Shown here: positions 17,247 to 25,228 of the stretch, piece by piece
Layout: the number at the start of each line of letters is the position of its first letter
How positions within the stretch are numbered: position 1 is the first letter of the stretch
DNA from: Stygiobacter sp.
GTDB taxonomy: Bacteria; Pseudomonadota; Alphaproteobacteria; Rhodospirillales; Magnetospirillaceae
Assembly (NCBI GenBank): GCA_006218045.1
Contig: VBWB01000002.1
Coordinates: 1 to 64,000, forward strand
Length of the DNA: 64,000 bases
Reading direction: 5' to 3'
The notes under the pieces: model-generated
What the model was told of the DNA's origin: nothing
Database searches by the model: none
Seen by the model: the letters and a program-made list of their open reading frames with translations, nothing else
Translations under genes and position numbers: made by a program

Positions 17247-17585
17247 ATGGAAATGAAAGCCCCCATCACCATCACCGAAAGTGCGGCCCAACGGGTGCGG
17301 ACCATGCTGGACAAGCGCGGCAAGCCGTCGGCGGGCATCCGCATCGGCGTGCGCTCCAAGGGCTGCTCGGGCATGCAGTACACGCTGGAATACGCCGACG
17401 AGAAGTCGCCCTTCGATGAAGTGGTCGAACAAGGCGGCATCACCGTGTTGATCGACCCCAAGGCTGCCATGTTCATCTTCGGCACCGAGATGGACTGGGT
17501 GGACGAAAAGATGCAATCGGGCTTCGTCTTCCGCAATCCCAACGAAAAAGGCCGCTGCGGCTGCGGTGAATCGTTCCATGTCTAA
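17247..17585 (+). CDS. iscA: A-type iron-sulfur carrier IscA
   Basis: This protein carries or inserts clusters downstream of IscU. The 112-residue protein has the three conserved cysteines C40 (in SKGCSGMQY), C104 and C106 (in RCGCGESF). The ATG at 17247 is preceded by GAGAGGGA at a normal distance. A TTG six bases earlier is less likely. It is the second gene after iscS, as in the classical isc order. A second A-type protein of the ErpA branch is encoded at 51472-51801. Confidence 0.95.
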   Translation: MEMKAPITITESAAQRVRTMLDKRGKPSAGIRIGVRSKGCSGMQYTLEYADEKSPFDEVVEQGGITVLIDPKAAMFIFGTEMDWVDEKMQSGFVFRNPNEKGRCGCGESFHV

Positions 17586-17617
17586 GGAATCGTCGTAACA
17601 TGCCGGAAGGGGGAGCA

Positions 17618-18259
17618 ATGACCGCCAGCGTTGCCAACGCCGCTGCCGCTGCCGCCGTGGTGCCCTGCTGGTCCTGCAAGGGACCGGTGGCTGCCCGCGC
17701 CTTGTTCTGTTCCGTCTGTGGGGCGGTACAGGGGCCGGGCGCCATCGATCATTTTTCCCGCCTGGGCATGCTGCCCACTTTCGACATCGACCAGGATTTG
17801 CTGGAAAAGCAGTATTTCGGCTTTCAGCGCCGGCTGCACCCGGACCGCTTCGCCGCCAAATCACCGAAGGAACGCGCGCTTTCGCAATCGCAGGCGACCA
17901 GCCTGAACGAAGCCTATGAAACCCTGAAGGATCCGCTGAAGCGCGCCGCCTATCTGCTGGACCTGAAAGGTCGCAAGGTCGATCTGACCGCCTGTGGTAC
18001 CATCAACGACCCCATGTTGCTGATGGAGCAGATGGAAAAGCGCGAGGCCATCGCCGATGCCGATACGGTGGAGGTCATCACCAAACTGTCGGCGGATGCC
18101 GATTCCGAGGTCATCGCCTGCCAATGCCATATCTCGGCGGCGTTCAACGCCGGCGAGCTGGACGAGGCCGGGCATCTGACCATCCGCCTCAAATATCTGG
18201 CCAAGCTGGCCGAAGAGGCTCGCACCAAGAAGACCCGCATCACGCGGGCCCTGCGCTGA
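17618..18259 (+). CDS. hscB: Co-chaperone HscB with N-terminal Cys4 motif
   Basis: HscB is the J-domain partner of HscA and brings it IscU. The 213-residue protein has a J-domain with HPD at residues 74-76 and a C-terminal three-helix part. Before the J-domain it carries CWSC (C17, C20) and CSVC (C31, C34), a zinc-ribbon-like pair. Such a pair is known from human HSC20 but absent from E. coli HscB. The ATG at 17618 is preceded by GGAAGG. It lies 15 bases before hscA. Confidence 0.93.
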   Translation: MTASVANAAAAAAVVPCWSCKGPVAARALFCSVCGAVQGPGAIDHFSRLGMLPTFDIDQDLLEKQYFGFQRRLHPDRFAAKSPKERALSQSQATSLNEAYETLKDPLKRAAYLLDLKGRKVDLTACGTINDPMLLMEQMEKREAIADADTVEVITKLSADADSEVIACQCHISAAFNAGELDEAGHLTIRLKYLAKLAEEARTKKTRITRALR

Positions 18260-18274
18260 CGAAAGGATTACCCC

Positions 18275-20182
18275 ATGATCGATGACGGTCTTGTCCTGCT
18301 GCAATTGCATGAGCCGGGGGAAACTCCGGTCCCCCATGAATCCGAAAGCGGGCTGGCCGTTGGCATCGATCTGGGCACCACCAATTCGGTGGTGGCTTTT
18401 TCCTTCGATTCAGAAGTCGAGGTGTTGCGTGGCGAAGACGGCAAGGCGCTGATCCCGTCGGTGGTCCATTACAAGGATGACGGCTCGGTCGAGGTCGGCG
18501 CCCTGGCCCGTCAGGCCATCCTGGAAAGCCCCGACCATGTGGTGTCGTCGATCAAGCGGCTGATGGGCCGTGGCCTGGAGGACGTCAAGTCCCTGGCCGG
18601 CACCCTGCCTTACGAAGTGGTGGTGCCGCCTGAAGGCGGCATGGTCCGCCTGCGCGTGGCCGGGCGCACCCTGACCCCGGTGGCCATTTCCGCCCATATC
18701 CTGATGGCTATCAAGGAGCGGGCCGAACAGGCCATGCTGGGCAAGAGCGTCACCCGCGCCGTCATCACCGTGCCGGCTTATTTCGACGACGCTGCCCGCA
18801 CCGCCACCAAGGACGCCGCCCGTCTGGCCGATATCGAGGTGCTGCGTCTGGTCAACGAACCCACCGCCGCCGCCTTGGCTTACGGTTTGGACAATTCGGT
18901 TGAAGGGCTTTACGCCGTCTACGATCTGGGCGGCGGCACCTTCGACATTTCCATCCTCAAGATGGAAAAGGGCGTGTTCCAGGTCAAGGCCACCGGCGGC
19001 GACGCCGTCTTGGGCGGCGACGACATCGATCATGCGGTGGCCGAACATTTTCTGTCGCAGCGCGCGGCCGGGGCCGCCATCACCGCCGGCGAGGTCAAGC
19101 AGGCGCTGATGACCGCCCGTGTCGCCAAGGAATGCCTGACCGGTCGGGCCGAGGGCGAATGGATGATCGAGCTGGACGGTATCGCCAGCCGCCACAAGCT
19201 GACCAAGGCCGAGTTGGAAAAGCTGGCCGAACCCTTCGTCGAGCGCACCATCGAGATTTGCCGGGGCGTGGTCGAGGATGCCGGCATCGACGTGGGTGAT
19301 ATCCAGGGCGTGGTGCTGGTGGGCGGCTCCACCCGCATGCCCTTGGTGCGCAAGCGGGTGTCCGAGTTCTTCGGGCGCCAGCCTTTGTCCGACATCAACC
19401 CGGACGAGGTGGTGGCGGTCGGCGCCGCACTTCAGGCCGAGGCGCTGACCCGTGGCTCCGATACCTTGCTTTTGGACGTGACGCCGCTCTCGCTCGGCAT
19501 CGAGACCATGGGTGGCATCGTCGAGAAGGTCATTCCGCGCAATACCCCCATTCCGGTGGCCATGGCCCAGGAATTCACCACCTATCAGGACGGCCAGTCG
19601 GCCATGTCCATTCATGTGGTGCAAGGCGAGCGCGAGATGGTCGACCAATGCCGGTCGCTGGCCCGCTTCGTGCTGCGCGGCATTCCGCCCATGGCCGCCG
19701 GCGCGGCGCGTATCCGCGTCACCTTCCAGGTCGACGCCGATGGTCTGCTGACGGTGTCGGCGCAGGAAATGGCCACCGGGGTGGAACAGCACGTGGCGGT
19801 CAAGCCGTCCTATGGTCTGTCCGACGATGAAATGGCCACCATGCTGCGCGATTCCCTGGTTCACGCCAAGGATGACATGGCGCAAAGATTGCTGACCGAG
19901 GCGGTGGTCGAGGCCCGTCGTTCAGTCTTGGCGGTAAAATCTGCCCTGGGAGTCGACCACGACCTCTTGTCTGTTGACGAGCGACAGGCTATCGATGCTG
20001 CCGTCGAGGCTGTCGAACAGGCTTGCGCGGGTATCGACCGCGATGCCGTCACCGTCGCCGTCGAGCATCTGGAGGAAGCCACCAAGTCCTTCGCTGAAAA
20101 GCGCATGGACCGTGGCATCCGTCAGGCGCTGGCCGGCGTGTCGGTGGAACGCCTCGATGACGCCCTGGGGGGCGCCGAGTGA
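18275..20182 (+). CDS. hscA: Hsp70-type chaperone HscA
   Basis: HscA is a specialised Hsp70 that uses ATP to release clusters from IscU. The 635-residue protein opens with about 28 extra residues before the nucleotide-binding signature GIDLGTTNSVVAF. The other Hsp70 signatures are VYDLGGGTFDISIL and VLVGGSTRMP. The substrate-binding domain follows from about residue 400. The length is close to that of E. coli HscA (616). The order hscB, hscA, fdx supports HscA over DnaK. Confidence 0.96.
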   Translation: MIDDGLVLLQLHEPGETPVPHESESGLAVGIDLGTTNSVVAFSFDSEVEVLRGEDGKALIPSVVHYKDDGSVEVGALARQAILESPDHVVSSIKRLMGRGLEDVKSLAGTLPYEVVVPPEGGMVRLRVAGRTLTPVAISAHILMAIKERAEQAMLGKSVTRAVITVPAYFDDAARTATKDAARLADIEVLRLVNEPTAAALAYGLDNSVEGLYAVYDLGGGTFDISILKMEKGVFQVKATGGDAVLGGDDIDHAVAEHFLSQRAAGAAITAGEVKQALMTARVAKECLTGRAEGEWMIELDGIASRHKLTKAELEKLAEPFVERTIEICRGVVEDAGIDVGDIQGVVLVGGSTRMPLVRKRVSEFFGRQPLSDINPDEVVAVGAALQAEALTRGSDTLLLDVTPLSLGIETMGGIVEKVIPRNTPIPVAMAQEFTTYQDGQSAMSIHVVQGEREMVDQCRSLARFVLRGIPPMAAGAARIRVTFQVDADGLLTVSAQEMATGVEQHVAVKPSYGLSDDEMATMLRDSLVHAKDDMAQRLLTEAVVEARRSVLAVKSALGVDHDLLSVDERQAIDAAVEAVEQACAGIDRDAVTVAVEHLEEATKSFAEKRMDRGIRQALAGVSVERLDDALGGAE

Positions 20183-20236
20183 TCACCGAACGTTCCGCCT
20201 CGGCTGGGACCAAAAGAGAGTAGAAAGGCAGGACAC

Positions 20237-20575
20237 ATGCCCAAGATGACGTTCATCACCGCCGACGGCAGCCGCAACGAGGTTGAAGCCCCCGAAGGCC
20301 TGTCGGTTCTGGAAATCGCCCACCGCAACAAGATCGACCTGGAAGGCGCCTGCGAAGGCTCGCTGGCCTGTTCCACCTGTCACATCGTCGTCGATCCCGA
20401 TTGGTACGAGCGCCTGGCGGCGGCCGAGGAAGACGAGGAAGACATGCTGGATCTGGCCTTCGGCCTGACCGCGACCTCGCGCCTGGGTTGCCAGATCATC
20501 ATGAAGCAGGAACTGGACGGTCTGGTGGTCACGGTGCCCGCCGCCACCCGCAACATGAGCGTGGATAAGAAGTAA
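20237..20575 (+). CDS. fdx: [2Fe-2S] ferredoxin Fdx
   Basis: This adrenodoxin-type ferredoxin supplies electrons for cluster assembly. The 112-residue protein has the four ligands C39, C45, C48 (in [10 protein letters not shown]) and C85 (in LGCQI). The acidic patch [11 protein letters not shown] is typical of the family and of partner binding. A GGCAGGAC site precedes the ATG. The stop codon overlaps the iscX start as TAATG. Confidence 0.96.
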   Translation: MPKMTFITADGSRNEVEAPEGLSVLEIAHRNKIDLEGACEGSLACSTCHIVVDPDWYERLAAAEEDEEDMLDLAFGLTATSRLGCQIIMKQELDGLVVTVPAATRNMSVDKK

Positions 20576-20769
20576 TGAAGTGGACCGATATCCTCGATAT
20601 CGCCATCGCGCTGGAAGAAACGCATCCTGACGTCGATAACGTCAATTTGCGCTATACCGACCTGCACGCCTGGGTCTGCGCCTTGGATGGTTTCGACGAC
20701 GATCCGCAGAAATCCAACGAGAAGATCCTGGAGGCCATTCAGATGGCCTGGATCGACGAGCGGGATTGA
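20575..20769 (+). CDS. iscX: IscX (YfhJ-like) adaptor
   Basis: This is a small acidic protein of 64 residues that binds IscS and can bind iron. It is thought to tune the rate of cluster assembly. The motif NLRYTDLHAWVCALDGFDDD is characteristic of IscX. Its start overlaps the fdx stop, so the two are translationally coupled. It ends the isc gene run, and REP-like repeats follow. Confidence 0.94.
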   Translation: MKWTDILDIAIALEETHPDVDNVNLRYTDLHAWVCALDGFDDDPQKSNEKILEAIQMAWIDERD

Positions 20770-20806
20770 AGTTTTATGAATTTATTGCCGTCTCCACCTT
20801 TCACCC

Positions 20807-20941
20807 CGTCATACCCGCGAAGGCGGGTATCCAGGAGTCGCGGAAAAGGTGGTAGTGCACCCTCTGGACTCCCGCCTTCGCGGGAGTGACGGCAGAAGGG
20901 AGTGGATAAATTCACACGCTCCTGCGCGGGAATGACGGTAA
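20807..20941. repeat. REP-like dispersed repeat, copy C, with extra half-element
   Basis: The pair TACCCGC-GAAG-GCGGGTA and CTCCCGC-CTTC-GCGGGAG (20807-20892) encloses the same core as copy B. A third half-element, CTCCTGCGCGGGAATGACGG, lies at 20919-20938. The repeat sits directly 3' of iscX and has no coding potential. Confidence 0.8.
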
Positions 20942-20952
20942 TTCGCTGATAC

Positions 20953-20974
20953 GAAGGGGCCGCAAGGCCCCTTC
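20953..20974 (+). promoter_or_regulatory. GNRA-tetraloop hairpin before DUF599 gene
   Basis: GAAGGGGCC and GGCCCCTTC form a perfect 9-bp stem closed by GCAA, a stable GNRA tetraloop. It ends eight bases before the GAGGT ribosome-binding site of the next gene. Without a T run it is not a plain terminator. An mRNA-level role is possible. Confidence 0.45.
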
Positions 20975-20990
20975 GGCCTTCGAGGTAGCC

Positions 20991-21698
20991 ATGACGACCA
21001 CCAGCATCCAAGGCATTCCGGTCATCGATATCGCCGCCTTTGCCGCGTTCATGGCGCTATGGGTGGGCTATACGCTGTTGGCCGAGCACCGCAGATTGCG
21101 CGAACGCACGTTGTCGGCGGTGATGGCGGCGCACCGGGAAAGCTGGATGCGGTCCATGTGCGACCGCGAGAACCGCATTTCCGATACCTCGCTGATGGGC
21201 AATCTGATGCGGGCGGTGTCGTTCTTCGCCTCGGCCTCCATCCTGATCCTGGGCGGGCTGGTGGCGTTGATGGGGGCGGGCGAGCGCGGCTATCAGGTTT
21301 ACCGCGAAATGCCCTTCGCCCCGCAGGCGACGCTGGAATCCTTCGAGATGAAGGTTTTGCTGCTGGCCGGGGTGTTCGTCTATACCTTCTTCCAATTCAC
21401 CTGGGCGCTCAGGCAGTTCAATTACTGCTGCATCCTGATGGGCGCCGCCCCCGAGATCACCGCCGAATCAGCCGTCAAGGACCGTTTCGCTGGTCATGCG
21501 GCGCGCTTGCAGGATCTGGCCGCCAATACCTTCAATCGGGGCTTGCGCGCCTATTACTTCGCTTTGGCCATGATGATGTGGTTCGTCAACGCCTGGGTGT
21601 TCCTGGCCGCCGCCGCCCTGGTCGTCGCCATCCTCTATCGGCGCGAATTCAAGTCGAAAAGCCTGCAAACTCTGCGCGACGTGCTGCCGGAGAGCTGA
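20991..21698 (+). CDS. DUF599-family membrane protein
   Basis: This is an integral inner-membrane protein of unknown function, 235 residues. Hydrophobic segments lie at about residues 10-30, 74-96, 121-141 and 186-215. The conserved core (RESWMRSMCDRENRI near residue 50) matches my knowledge of the DUF599 family, which is widespread in alphaproteobacteria. GAGGT precedes the ATG. It converges with the following GGDEF gene with almost no gap (stop codons two bases apart). No physiological role can be inferred from context. Confidence 0.75.
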   Translation: MTTTSIQGIPVIDIAAFAAFMALWVGYTLLAEHRRLRERTLSAVMAAHRESWMRSMCDRENRISDTSLMGNLMRAVSFFASASILILGGLVALMGAGERGYQVYREMPFAPQATLESFEMKVLLLAGVFVYTFFQFTWALRQFNYCCILMGAAPEITAESAVKDRFAGHAARLQDLAANTFNRGLRAYYFALAMMMWFVNAWVFLAAAALVVAILYRREFKSKSLQTLRDVLPES

Positions 21699-21700
21699 AA

Positions 21701-23311
21701 TCACGCCACCGGTTCGGGCGGGCGGTCATAGGCGATGCGGTCGCGGCCCTCGTCCTTGGCCCGGTACAGGGCGGTATCGGCGCGGTGCAGCATGGTGTCG
21801 AGGTCGTCGCCATCGCGCCATTGTGTCACTCCAGCGCTGAAGGTGAACGGAATCGGGGCCGTATCGCTGGCAATGGTTTCCCTGAGACGGTCCAGCACCC
21901 GCCCGGCTTCCAGCAAGCCAGCGCCGGGAAAGGCGATCAGGAATTCCTCGCCGCCCCAGCGTCCACTCAGGTCGGTTGCCCGCAGCACATGGCCCAGGTG
22001 ATGGACCAGACGCAGGATGACGTCGTCGCCGGCGGCATGGCCGTGGCTGTCGTTGATACGCTTGAAATGATCCAGGTCGATGATCGCCAGGCTCAGGGGG
22101 TGGTGTTCGCGCTGTTGCCGGGCCAGTTCCTCGCTCATGCGCCGGGAAAAGCTGCGGCGATTGTAAAGGTCGGTCATCGGGTCGCGTTCGGCCAGTTCGG
22201 TCACCCGATCCAGTAATGCCCGGCTTTCGGCGGTGGCTTTGGTGATCTCGTTTTCCAGCCGTCTGGTGGCCATCCGGACCCCCAGGATCAGCACGCTTTC
22301 CACCAGCAGGAAGGCCAGCACGGCGGTGACCAGGGTGGTGCGCAAATCACCGTGCAGTCCGGTCATCAGATCGGAGGCGTCCTGCCAGACCGCCACCATT
22401 CCCACCGGCACGCGCTCGCCGTCACCTCGGGCCGAGTAATCCAGCAGCGGAAAAGTGGTGACCCCCAGCCAGTGCCCGGCGGGCGAGCGTTGCAGCACGG
22501 TCGTCGATTGGCCGCGCGCGGGTTGCGACAGGTTGCCCACGATCAGCCGGGTGATGGCCGGGTTGGACGATGCTTCCATCAGCCAGCCGCCGTCGATGAT
22601 GCGGTCGGGGGTGAACAGGGCGTCGCGGCTGGCGGCATCCATGGATTGCGTTGCCTGCGGCGACAGCAGGACGGCGACACCGCATTCCGTCGTCGGGCAG
22701 ATGGGCACCAGCATGGGATCGAAGGAGGTTCCCACCTCGACCACGCCCAGCAATTGGGACATGCCTTCGCCGTTCTGGGTGGTGATCGGGGCGGTGGCGC
22801 GCAGGCCGGTGGACCAGGCGCCGATTTCAAAGCCGCTGCGCACGCGGCGGCTGGTGATGGTGGCGGTGACCAGGCCGTTTTCCGGGGTGGCGCGTTCGCC
22901 TTGCTGGAACGGACGTTCGACCCGCAGGAAGGTGGAGCCATCGGGGAAATGAAAGGCCAATTGGCGCAATAAAAAGCGGAATTGCAGATTGGACCAGCGA
23001 TTACCGACGATGCGTTCCAATTGAGTGCGGTAATCATCCTTGACCGCTTGCGGAGCCGCGTCCAGGGCTTGGGCCAGGGCCATGAAGCGGCGCACGTCCT
23101 CGACATCGGCGATGAAGCTGGCGATGGCGCCCAATTGCATCTCGGTGGTGGATTGGGCGATGGCGAAGCCTTCGCGCAAGGTGGCACCACGATCCTGGAT
23201 GGTCTGCTCCATCACCCGCCGGGCCGACAGCCACGACGACAGCACCAATCCGGCTTCGGTGGCCAGGATGGCAAGGGTGACGGCCAGGATGATCTTGCTG
23301 CTTCGTTTCAC
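21701..23311 (-). CDS. Membrane-bound diguanylate cyclase (GGDEF)
   Basis: This enzyme would make cyclic di-GMP from two GTP in response to a periplasmic signal. The 536-residue protein has a transmembrane helix at about 7-29, a long periplasmic sensor of about 310 residues resembling a Cache-type domain, a second helix at about 340-362 and a C-terminal GGDEF domain. The active motif is GGEEF (453-457). The inhibitory I-site RATD (444-447) lies exactly five residues before it, so product feedback is expected. No EAL domain is present. The window also encodes two PilZ-domain proteins that could read the product. Confidence 0.9.
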   Translation of the reverse strand: MKRSSKIILAVTLAILATEAGLVLSSWLSARRVMEQTIQDRGATLREGFAIAQSTTEMQLGAIASFIADVEDVRRFMALAQALDAAPQAVKDDYRTQLERIVGNRWSNLQFRFLLRQLAFHFPDGSTFLRVERPFQQGERATPENGLVTATITSRRVRSGFEIGAWSTGLRATAPITTQNGEGMSQLLGVVEVGTSFDPMLVPICPTTECGVAVLLSPQATQSMDAASRDALFTPDRIIDGGWLMEASSNPAITRLIVGNLSQPARGQSTTVLQRSPAGHWLGVTTFPLLDYSARGDGERVPVGMVAVWQDASDLMTGLHGDLRTTLVTAVLAFLLVESVLILGVRMATRRLENEITKATAESRALLDRVTELAERDPMTDLYNRRSFSRRMSEELARQQREHHPLSLAIIDLDHFKRINDSHGHAAGDDVILRLVHHLGHVLRATDLSGRWGGEEFLIAFPGAGLLEAGRVLDRLRETIASDTAPIPFTFSAGVTQWRDGDDLDTMLHRADTALYRAKDEGRDRIAYDRPPEPVA

Positions 23312-23453
23312 TTGAACTCAGGCTTTCTGCTGCGCGCGGCAGGGAGACTAAGGGCTGGCGGGGCGGCGGGCTTACGAAGAATTGGTGACATTTTCGTGGC
23401 GATTGCCATGCGGGGGACTGGACTTGGCGGTGCGCGAGCGCATATATGCCCTC

Positions 23454-24545
23454 ATGACTGACAGAAATTCACAGGGCCGCATCGTCGTCGCCATGTCGGG
23501 GGGGGTGGATTCCTCCGCCACCGCCGCTTTGTTGAAGGAGCAAGGCTGGGACGTGGTCGGCGTGACGCTGCAACTTTACGATCACGGCCAAGCGGTGTGC
23601 CGGCCCAATACCTGCTGTGCCGGCAAGGATATCCACGACGCCCGCACCGTCGCCGACGTGCTGGGCATCCCCCACTACGTCATGGACATGGAAAGCACCT
23701 TCCACGCCGACGTGGTCGACAAATTCGCCGAATCCTATGTTCGCGGCGAAACCCCGATCCCGTGCGTGTTGTGCAATCAGACCGTCAAGTTCCGCGATCT
23801 GTTTTCCATCGCCCGTGATCTGGGCGCCGATGCCCTGGCCACCGGCCATTACGTTCAGCGTCAGGACAGCGCCACCGGCGCCGTCATGCTGAAGGGCGCC
23901 GATCCGGCGCGCGACCAAAGCTATTTCCTGTTCAGCACCACGCGTGAGCAATTGGACTTCCTGCGCTTTCCCCTGGGCGGGTTCCTGTCCAAGGATGAAA
24001 CCCGGGCCATCGCCGCCCGCTACGCTCTGCCGGTGGCGGCCAAGCGCGACAGTCAGGACATCTGTTTCGTCCCCGATGGCGATTATGCCGGGCTGGTGCA
24101 ACGCCTCAAGCCCGGCGCCATCCGCCCCGGCGCCATCGTCCATGTGGAGGACGGGCGTGAGCTGGGCCGCCATCAGGGCATCATCCATTACACCATCGGC
24201 CAGCGCAAAGGTCTGGGCCTGGGCGGCGGCGATCCGCTTTACGTCATCCGGCTGGAGGCGGACAAGGCCCAGGTGGTGGTCGGCCCGCGCGAGGCCTTGG
24301 GCCGTTCGCGCATCAACTTGCGCGACGTCAACTGGCTGGGCGATGGCGCCGGCGCCGATTTCACCTGTCAGGTGCGGGTGCGCTCCACCCGTCCGCCCAT
24401 GCCGGCACGGGTACGTCTGGATGGCCAGGGCGGCGGTTTGGTCATGCTGGACATGCCGGAACAGGGGGTTGCCCCCGGTCAGGCCTGTGTATTCTATGAC
24501 GGCGACCGGGTCTTGGGCGGCGGCTGGATCGTCGAGGCCCGTTAA
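23454..24545 (+). CDS. mnmA: tRNA-specific 2-thiouridylase MnmA
   Basis: MnmA installs sulfur at position 2 of the wobble uridine in Lys, Glu and Gln tRNAs, using sulfur relayed from IscS. The 363-residue protein has the PP-loop SGGVDSS (15-21). The probable nucleophile is C107, in [11 protein letters not shown], and the second catalytic cysteine lies in DSQDICF. I chose ATG 23454; in-frame codons exist upstream but add a non-family N-terminus. It follows the divergent GGDEF gene across a 142-base spacer. Confidence 0.95.
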   Translation: MTDRNSQGRIVVAMSGGVDSSATAALLKEQGWDVVGVTLQLYDHGQAVCRPNTCCAGKDIHDARTVADVLGIPHYVMDMESTFHADVVDKFAESYVRGETPIPCVLCNQTVKFRDLFSIARDLGADALATGHYVQRQDSATGAVMLKGADPARDQSYFLFSTTREQLDFLRFPLGGFLSKDETRAIAARYALPVAAKRDSQDICFVPDGDYAGLVQRLKPGAIRPGAIVHVEDGRELGRHQGIIHYTIGQRKGLGLGGGDPLYVIRLEADKAQVVVGPREALGRSRINLRDVNWLGDGAGADFTCQVRVRSTRPPMPARVRLDGQGGGLVMLDMPEQGVAPGQACVFYDGDRVLGGGWIVEAR

Positions 24546-24621
24546 TTCGTTCATTGGAATTGTTTGAGCCAAAGCCCTATAGTCAGTGTGCATTTGCCGT
24601 CATGCCAAGGGAGCTGCCGCC

Positions 24622-25077
24622 ATGAAGTCGGTTGAGGAATTTCTGGTCTACGCCGCCCGCCTGGAACAAGAGGCGGCGTTACGCTTCGATGAATTGGCCG
24701 ATGCCGCCGGCAGCTTTGAAAACACCGAAGTGGCCGATTTCTTCCGCCAAATGGCCGATTATTCGCGCATGCATCTGGAAGAGGCGCGCAAGCGCGGCGG
24801 TTTCCGCGACCTGCCGGATATCCCGCCGGGTGAATACGCCTGGCCGCAATTGGAAAGCCCGGAGGCGGCGGCCATCTGGGCCGCCGATCCGCAGATGGAT
24901 GTGGCCATGGCCCTGAGTGTGGCCCTGGATGCCGAAACCAACGGTCTGGCCTTCTATCAGGGCGTGCTCGATGCCACCGATGATCCCGAGATCAAGGCCA
25001 TGGCCATCGAATTCGTCGAAGAGGAAGCCGAGCACGTGGCGGCGATCAAACGCTGGATTTCCCGCTCCGCCGCTTGA
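24622..25077 (+). CDS. Rubrerythrin-like ferritin-superfamily protein
   Basis: This is a probable diiron four-helix-bundle protein of 151 residues. Candidate iron ligands fit two E...ExxH pairs: E in LEQEAALRFDEL, HLEEARK, AETNGLAFYQ and EEEAEHVAAIK. It lacks the C-terminal rubredoxin domain of full rubrerythrins. Possible roles are peroxide reduction or iron handling. AAGGGAG precedes the ATG. It sits between mnmA and a chemoreceptor and has no clear operon partner. Confidence 0.7.
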   Translation: MKSVEEFLVYAARLEQEAALRFDELADAAGSFENTEVADFFRQMADYSRMHLEEARKRGGFRDLPDIPPGEYAWPQLESPEAAAIWAADPQMDVAMALSVALDAETNGLAFYQGVLDATDDPEIKAMAIEFVEEEAEHVAAIKRWISRSAA

Positions 25078-25228
25078 ATTCCATGGGGCGGAGTGCTTCG
25101 CTAATCCTTTGTTTTTTAATTTGTTTTCTTGTGAAGTTATCGATATCCGACTTTTGTAGCTATTGACAATCCCTGCGTGTTCGTCGTCCATTCCCAGTCT
25201 TAAGTAATATCACAAATGGGGTTGGGCC

